A stretch of DNA of 64,000 nt from assembly GCF_018130765.1 (NCBI RefSeq), contig NZ_JAFCJZ010000001.1:124001-188000 (forward strand), read 5' to 3'. The position numbers were made by a program, and so were the translations under genes. Origin of the DNA: Bradyrhizobium iriomotense. GTDB taxonomy: Bacteria; Pseudomonadota; Alphaproteobacteria; Rhizobiales; Xanthobacteraceae. This document shows, piece after piece, positions 63,432 to 64,000 of the stretch; position 1 is the stretch's first letter; each line of letters opens with the position of its first letter. The notes beneath the pieces are model-generated. The model searched no databases. It saw only the letters and a program-made list of their open reading frames with translations, and was not told the origin of the DNA.

Positions 63432-64000
63432 ATGGGCGGCAGCGACGCACGCGCCCTCTCCCGCTCGCTGCTGGATTTGTGCCGAATGCGCAAGCTGACG
63501 ATCGCGACGGCGGAGTCCTGCACCGGCGGCCTCGTCGCCGGCGCACTAACCGACATCCCCGGCTCGTCCGACGTCATCGACCGCGGCTTCGTCACCTATT
63601 CCAATGACGCCAAACGCGCGATGCTTGGCGTCGAAGCCGGCACGCTGACGAATTTCGGCGCCGTCAGCAAGGAGACCGCGACCGCGATGGCGATCGGCGC
63701 ACTGGAGCGTGCGGATGTCGATCTCGCCGTCGCCATCACCGGCATCGCCGGCCCCGGCGGCGCCACGCCCGGCAAGCCGGTCGGTCTCGTGCACTTCGCC
63801 GCCGCCGCGCGCGATGGCCGCATCATCCACCGCGAGCACCGTTTTGGCGCGATCGGCCGCAGCGCCGTGCGCGCCCGCTCGGTGGTCGAGGCGCTGCGCA
63901 TGCTGATGGACCTCGCCCGCGGTCCGCAAGTTCAGGCCAAGCCGCAACGCACCGCCGCAAGCCGCTTGCGCCCGCGCGTCACCCGCTCGCCGCGCCGGCA
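63432..64000 (+). CDS. CinA C-terminal/PncC-type nicotinamide-nucleotide amidase (3' end missing)
   Basis: The reading frame starts at the ATG 63432, three bases after the ispDF stop, and is open to the window end, so the C-terminus is not seen (189 codons visible). It shows the CinA_C pattern TIATAESCTGGLVAGALTDIPGSSDVIDRGFVTYSNDAKRAMLGV, then FGAVSKETATAMAIGAL and VAITGIAGPGGATPGKPVGLVHFA. The enzyme deamidates NMN to nicotinate mononucleotide in pyridine-nucleotide salvage. The last visible part is an unusual Arg/Pro-rich stretch, which may be a natural tail. Confidence 0.93.
   Translation, partial: MGGSDARALSRSLLDLCRMRKLTIATAESCTGGLVAGALTDIPGSSDVIDRGFVTYSNDAKRAMLGVEAGTLTNFGAVSKETATAMAIGALERADVDLAVAITGIAGPGGATPGKPVGLVHFAAAARDGRIIHREHRFGAIGRSAVRARSVVEALRMLMDLARGPQVQAKPQRTAASRLRPRVTRSPRR

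Overview
This window reads as chromosomal DNA of a Bradyrhizobium-like alphaproteobacterium. The evidence is the high GC content, a clade I nosRZDFYLX denitrification operon with Tat-exported NosZ, the nifR3(dusB)-ntrB-ntrC and ntrY-ntrX-hfq-hflX blocks, FixJ/FixK-type regulators with FixK boxes, an Irr-box-like site and REP-like palindromes of the kind common in this genus. I saw no rRNA, tRNA, insertion sequence, phage integrase or CRISPR array.

Layout. 1-8.7 kb: nitrous-oxide reduction operon nosR(partial)-Z-D-F-Y-L-X on +, with tightly overlapping genes. 8.7-13.5 kb: iron uptake on - (TonB-dependent siderophore receptor, PepSY membrane protein, secreted unknown). 13.7-19.1 kb: PilZ/XRE fusion regulator, cupin protein, copper amine oxidase with a serine hydrolase, and a divergent AraC-type regulator. 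19.1-21.7 kb: methionine importer metNIQ. 22-24.3 kb: DASS anion transporter and an outer-membrane-like protein. 24.4-26.1 kb: cobalt-type nitrile hydratase operon. 26.2-28.4 kb: queC, mazG and a GNAT acetyltransferase among dispersed palindromic repeats. 28.4-34.2 kb: ntrY-ntrX-hfq-hflX on -.

34.2-58.3 kb is the unusual part. About 24 kb of accessory genes sits between ntrY and ntrC, which in related genomes (from memory) are adjacent. Five 14-bp FixK boxes (four perfect TTGAT-N4-ATCAA, one TTGAT-N4-GTCAA) precede seven transcription units: DUF3300/DUF2950/small envelope protein; membrane protein/HlyD/secreted protein/sensor kinase; unknown/PPK2; decarboxylase/AspT-like antiporter/second small envelope protein; DUF1275/SulP; second AspT-like transporter/hydrolase/IalB-like; and AI-2E-type permease/K+ channel. 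The segment carries its own FixJ-like regulator, a single-domain receiver and a cysteine-free FixK-like activator. It looks like a self-contained low-oxygen stress regulon for envelope maintenance, ion and anion traffic, polyphosphate/nucleotide energetics and a possible decarboxylation proton cycle.

58.3-64 kb: ntrC, ntrB and dusB on -, then ispDF and a cinA/pncC-type gene that runs off the end on +. Functions are assigned from motifs read by eye; no database search was run.
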